Source of the DNA: Rhizobium sp. Leaf306
Lineage (GTDB): Bacteria; Pseudomonadota; Alphaproteobacteria; Rhizobiales; Rhizobiaceae
DNA length: 64,000 nt
Direction: 5' to 3'
Assembly (NCBI RefSeq): GCF_001423425.1
Contig: NZ_LMNX01000004.1
Location: forward strand, 310,001 to 374,000
The notes under the pieces were generated by a model that was given only the letters and a program-made list of their open reading frames with translations, was not told where the DNA came from and searched no databases. Of this stretch, positions 63,065 to 64,000 are shown in pieces; positions within the stretch are counted from its first letter, which is position 1; every line of letters starts with the position of its first letter. The translations under genes and the position numbers were made by a program.

Positions 63065-64000
63065 TTAGCCGATGCGGTTGCCGCTTTCCGGATCAAACAC
63101 GACGGCCTTGTCGAGATTGAAGGCGAAGCGGAATGTCTGGCCAAGCGTGACCGGTACTTCGGCGCGAGCGCGTCCCGTGAAATTCACCCCGTCCATCCGA
63201 CCGGTCACGAACGTGTCGGAGCCCGTCGGCTCGACCATCGTTACCTGCGCATCAACGAAGGCAATCGCATGGGCTGTCGGATCGGCAAGGCCGGAATCGG
63301 TGATCGCTTCGGGGCGCAGGCCGAGAATGACATCCTTGCCCACGGACAGAACGGAAGTCACCGTCGGCGGCACGGCAACCGTCGTCGAACCGCCGAACAG
63401 GGCGACGCCGCCAGCGACGACCTTGCCCTTCAGCATGTTCATCGCGGGCGAGCCCATGAAATCGGCGACAAACAGGTTGGCCGGCAGATTGTAGATTTCG
63501 GCCGGCGTTCCGACCTGCTGTACGATGCCTTCCTTGAGGACGACGATCTTGGTCGCAAGCGTCATCGCCTCGATCTGGTCGTGGGTGACATAGACGATCG
63601 TCGCATTGGTGTTCTGGTGCAGCGCCTTGATCTCGGCCCGCACCTCGACGCGCAGCTTTGCATCGAGGTTGGAGAGCGGTTCATCGAACAGGAACACGCG
63701 CGGCTTGCGAACCAGCGCCCGGCCCATGGCGACGCGCTGACGCTGGCCGCCGGAAAGCTGGCTCGGACGACGCTTCAGGAGATGCTCGATCTGCAGGGTC
63801 TTTGCCACGCTTGCGACGGCCGTTTCCCGCTCCGCCTTGTCGATGCCGCGCATCTCCAGCGCAAACGCGATGTTCTCCTCCACCGTCATGTTCGGATAGA
63901 GCGCGTAGGACTGGAACACCATGGCGATGTCGCGCTTGGACGGATGCAGGTCCGTCACCACCTCGCCATCGATGACGATGTCACCGGATGTCGGCGGCAG
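63065..64000 (-). CDS. Sugar-type ABC transporter ATP-binding protein (UgpC/MalK family), 5' end outside window
   Basis: The C-terminal 311 residues of a CUT1-type ATPase. Q-loop MVFQSYALYPNMTVEENIAFALEMRG, signature [19 protein letters not shown], Walker B FLFDEPLSNLDAKLR and switch VYVTHDQIEAMTLATKIVVLKEG, then a TOBE domain. The reading frame stays open to base 64000, and Walker A lies beyond it. It energises uptake of a sugar or glycerol-phosphate-type solute; the substrate cannot be told. Confidence 0.92.
   Translation of the reverse strand: MPPTSGDIVIDGEVVTDLHPSKRDIAMVFQSYALYPNMTVEENIAFALEMRGIDKAERETAVASVAKTLQIEHLLKRRPSQLSGGQRQRVAMGRALVRKPRVFLFDEPLSNLDAKLRVEVRAEIKALHQNTNATIVYVTHDQIEAMTLATKIVVLKEGIVQQVGTPAEIYNLPANLFVADFMGSPAMNMLKGKVVAGGVALFGGSTTVAVPPTVTSVLSVGKDVILGLRPEAITDSGLADPTAHAIAFVDAQVTMVEPTGSDTFVTGRMDGVNFTGRARAEVPVTLGQTFRFAFNLDKAVVFDPESGNRIG

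Overview
The window is about 61-62% GC and densely coded. Its gene content is typical of an alphaproteobacterium of the Rhizobiaceae (Rhizobium/Neorhizobium/Agrobacterium/Ensifer-like): many ABC importers in operons with ATGA overlaps, EcfG-type stress promoters (GGAAC-N16/17-CGTT), a HWE/HisKA_2 sensor kinase, a PQQ glucose dehydrogenase and short intergenic palindromic repeats. No rRNA, tRNA, CRISPR array or transposase was seen. I could not fix the species.

Layout. 1-6.2 kb (minus strand): a dipeptide/oligopeptide ABC importer (binding protein, two permeases, two ATPases, the last cut by the window edge) with a membrane-dipeptidase-type peptidase at its head. 6.5-14.8 kb (minus): one long operon opened by a LacI-family regulator with a clear palindromic operator. 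It encodes a Pot/Fbp-type ABC importer, a nucleoside hydrolase, an adenine deaminase and a phosphoribosyltransferase, and I read it as a purine nucleoside import and salvage unit. 15-18.8 kb: an Rrf2 regulator divergent from a thioredoxin-reductase-like flavoprotein, then a LysR regulator divergent from glutaryl-CoA dehydrogenase.

19.08-21.44 kb (minus): a two-gene accessory island, a PD-(D/E)XK nuclease overlapping a reverse transcriptase with a YRDD active site. It lacks intron, retron or integrase features and is the best candidate in the window for a little-described (probably anti-phage) system.

21.8-31.2 kb: XRE-cupin regulator with an aldehyde dehydrogenase, a MarR/VOC pair, an AraC/SDR pair, a DEAD-box RNA helicase with a lysine-rich repeat tail, a DUF1349 protein and a MazG-like protein. 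31.5-35.5 kb: sulfate/thiosulfate importer (sbp-cysT-cysW-cysA). 36-42.3 kb: 3-hydroxyisobutyryl-CoA hydrolase-like enzyme and a TetR-controlled RND efflux pump. 42.5-47.3 kb: PAS-PAS hybrid kinase, BON protein, PQQ glucose dehydrogenase. 47.5-63 kb: a general-stress region with an EcfG-like sigma factor, a NepR-like small protein, a YciF-like ferritin, a DUF2934 protein, glycogen synthase, GlgX, a PfpI-like protein, topoisomerase IB, a HWE-type kinase and TreZ. Four perfect and five near-perfect EcfG promoter matches are scattered through this region, which suggests a physically clustered stress and trehalose/glycogen regulon. The window ends inside a sugar-type ABC ATPase.

Four copies of a palindromic intergenic element (near 6.4, 31.4, 34.4 and 37.2 kb) share perfect or near-perfect 14-bp end arms, clearest in the last three, and a core hairpin whose bases covary.
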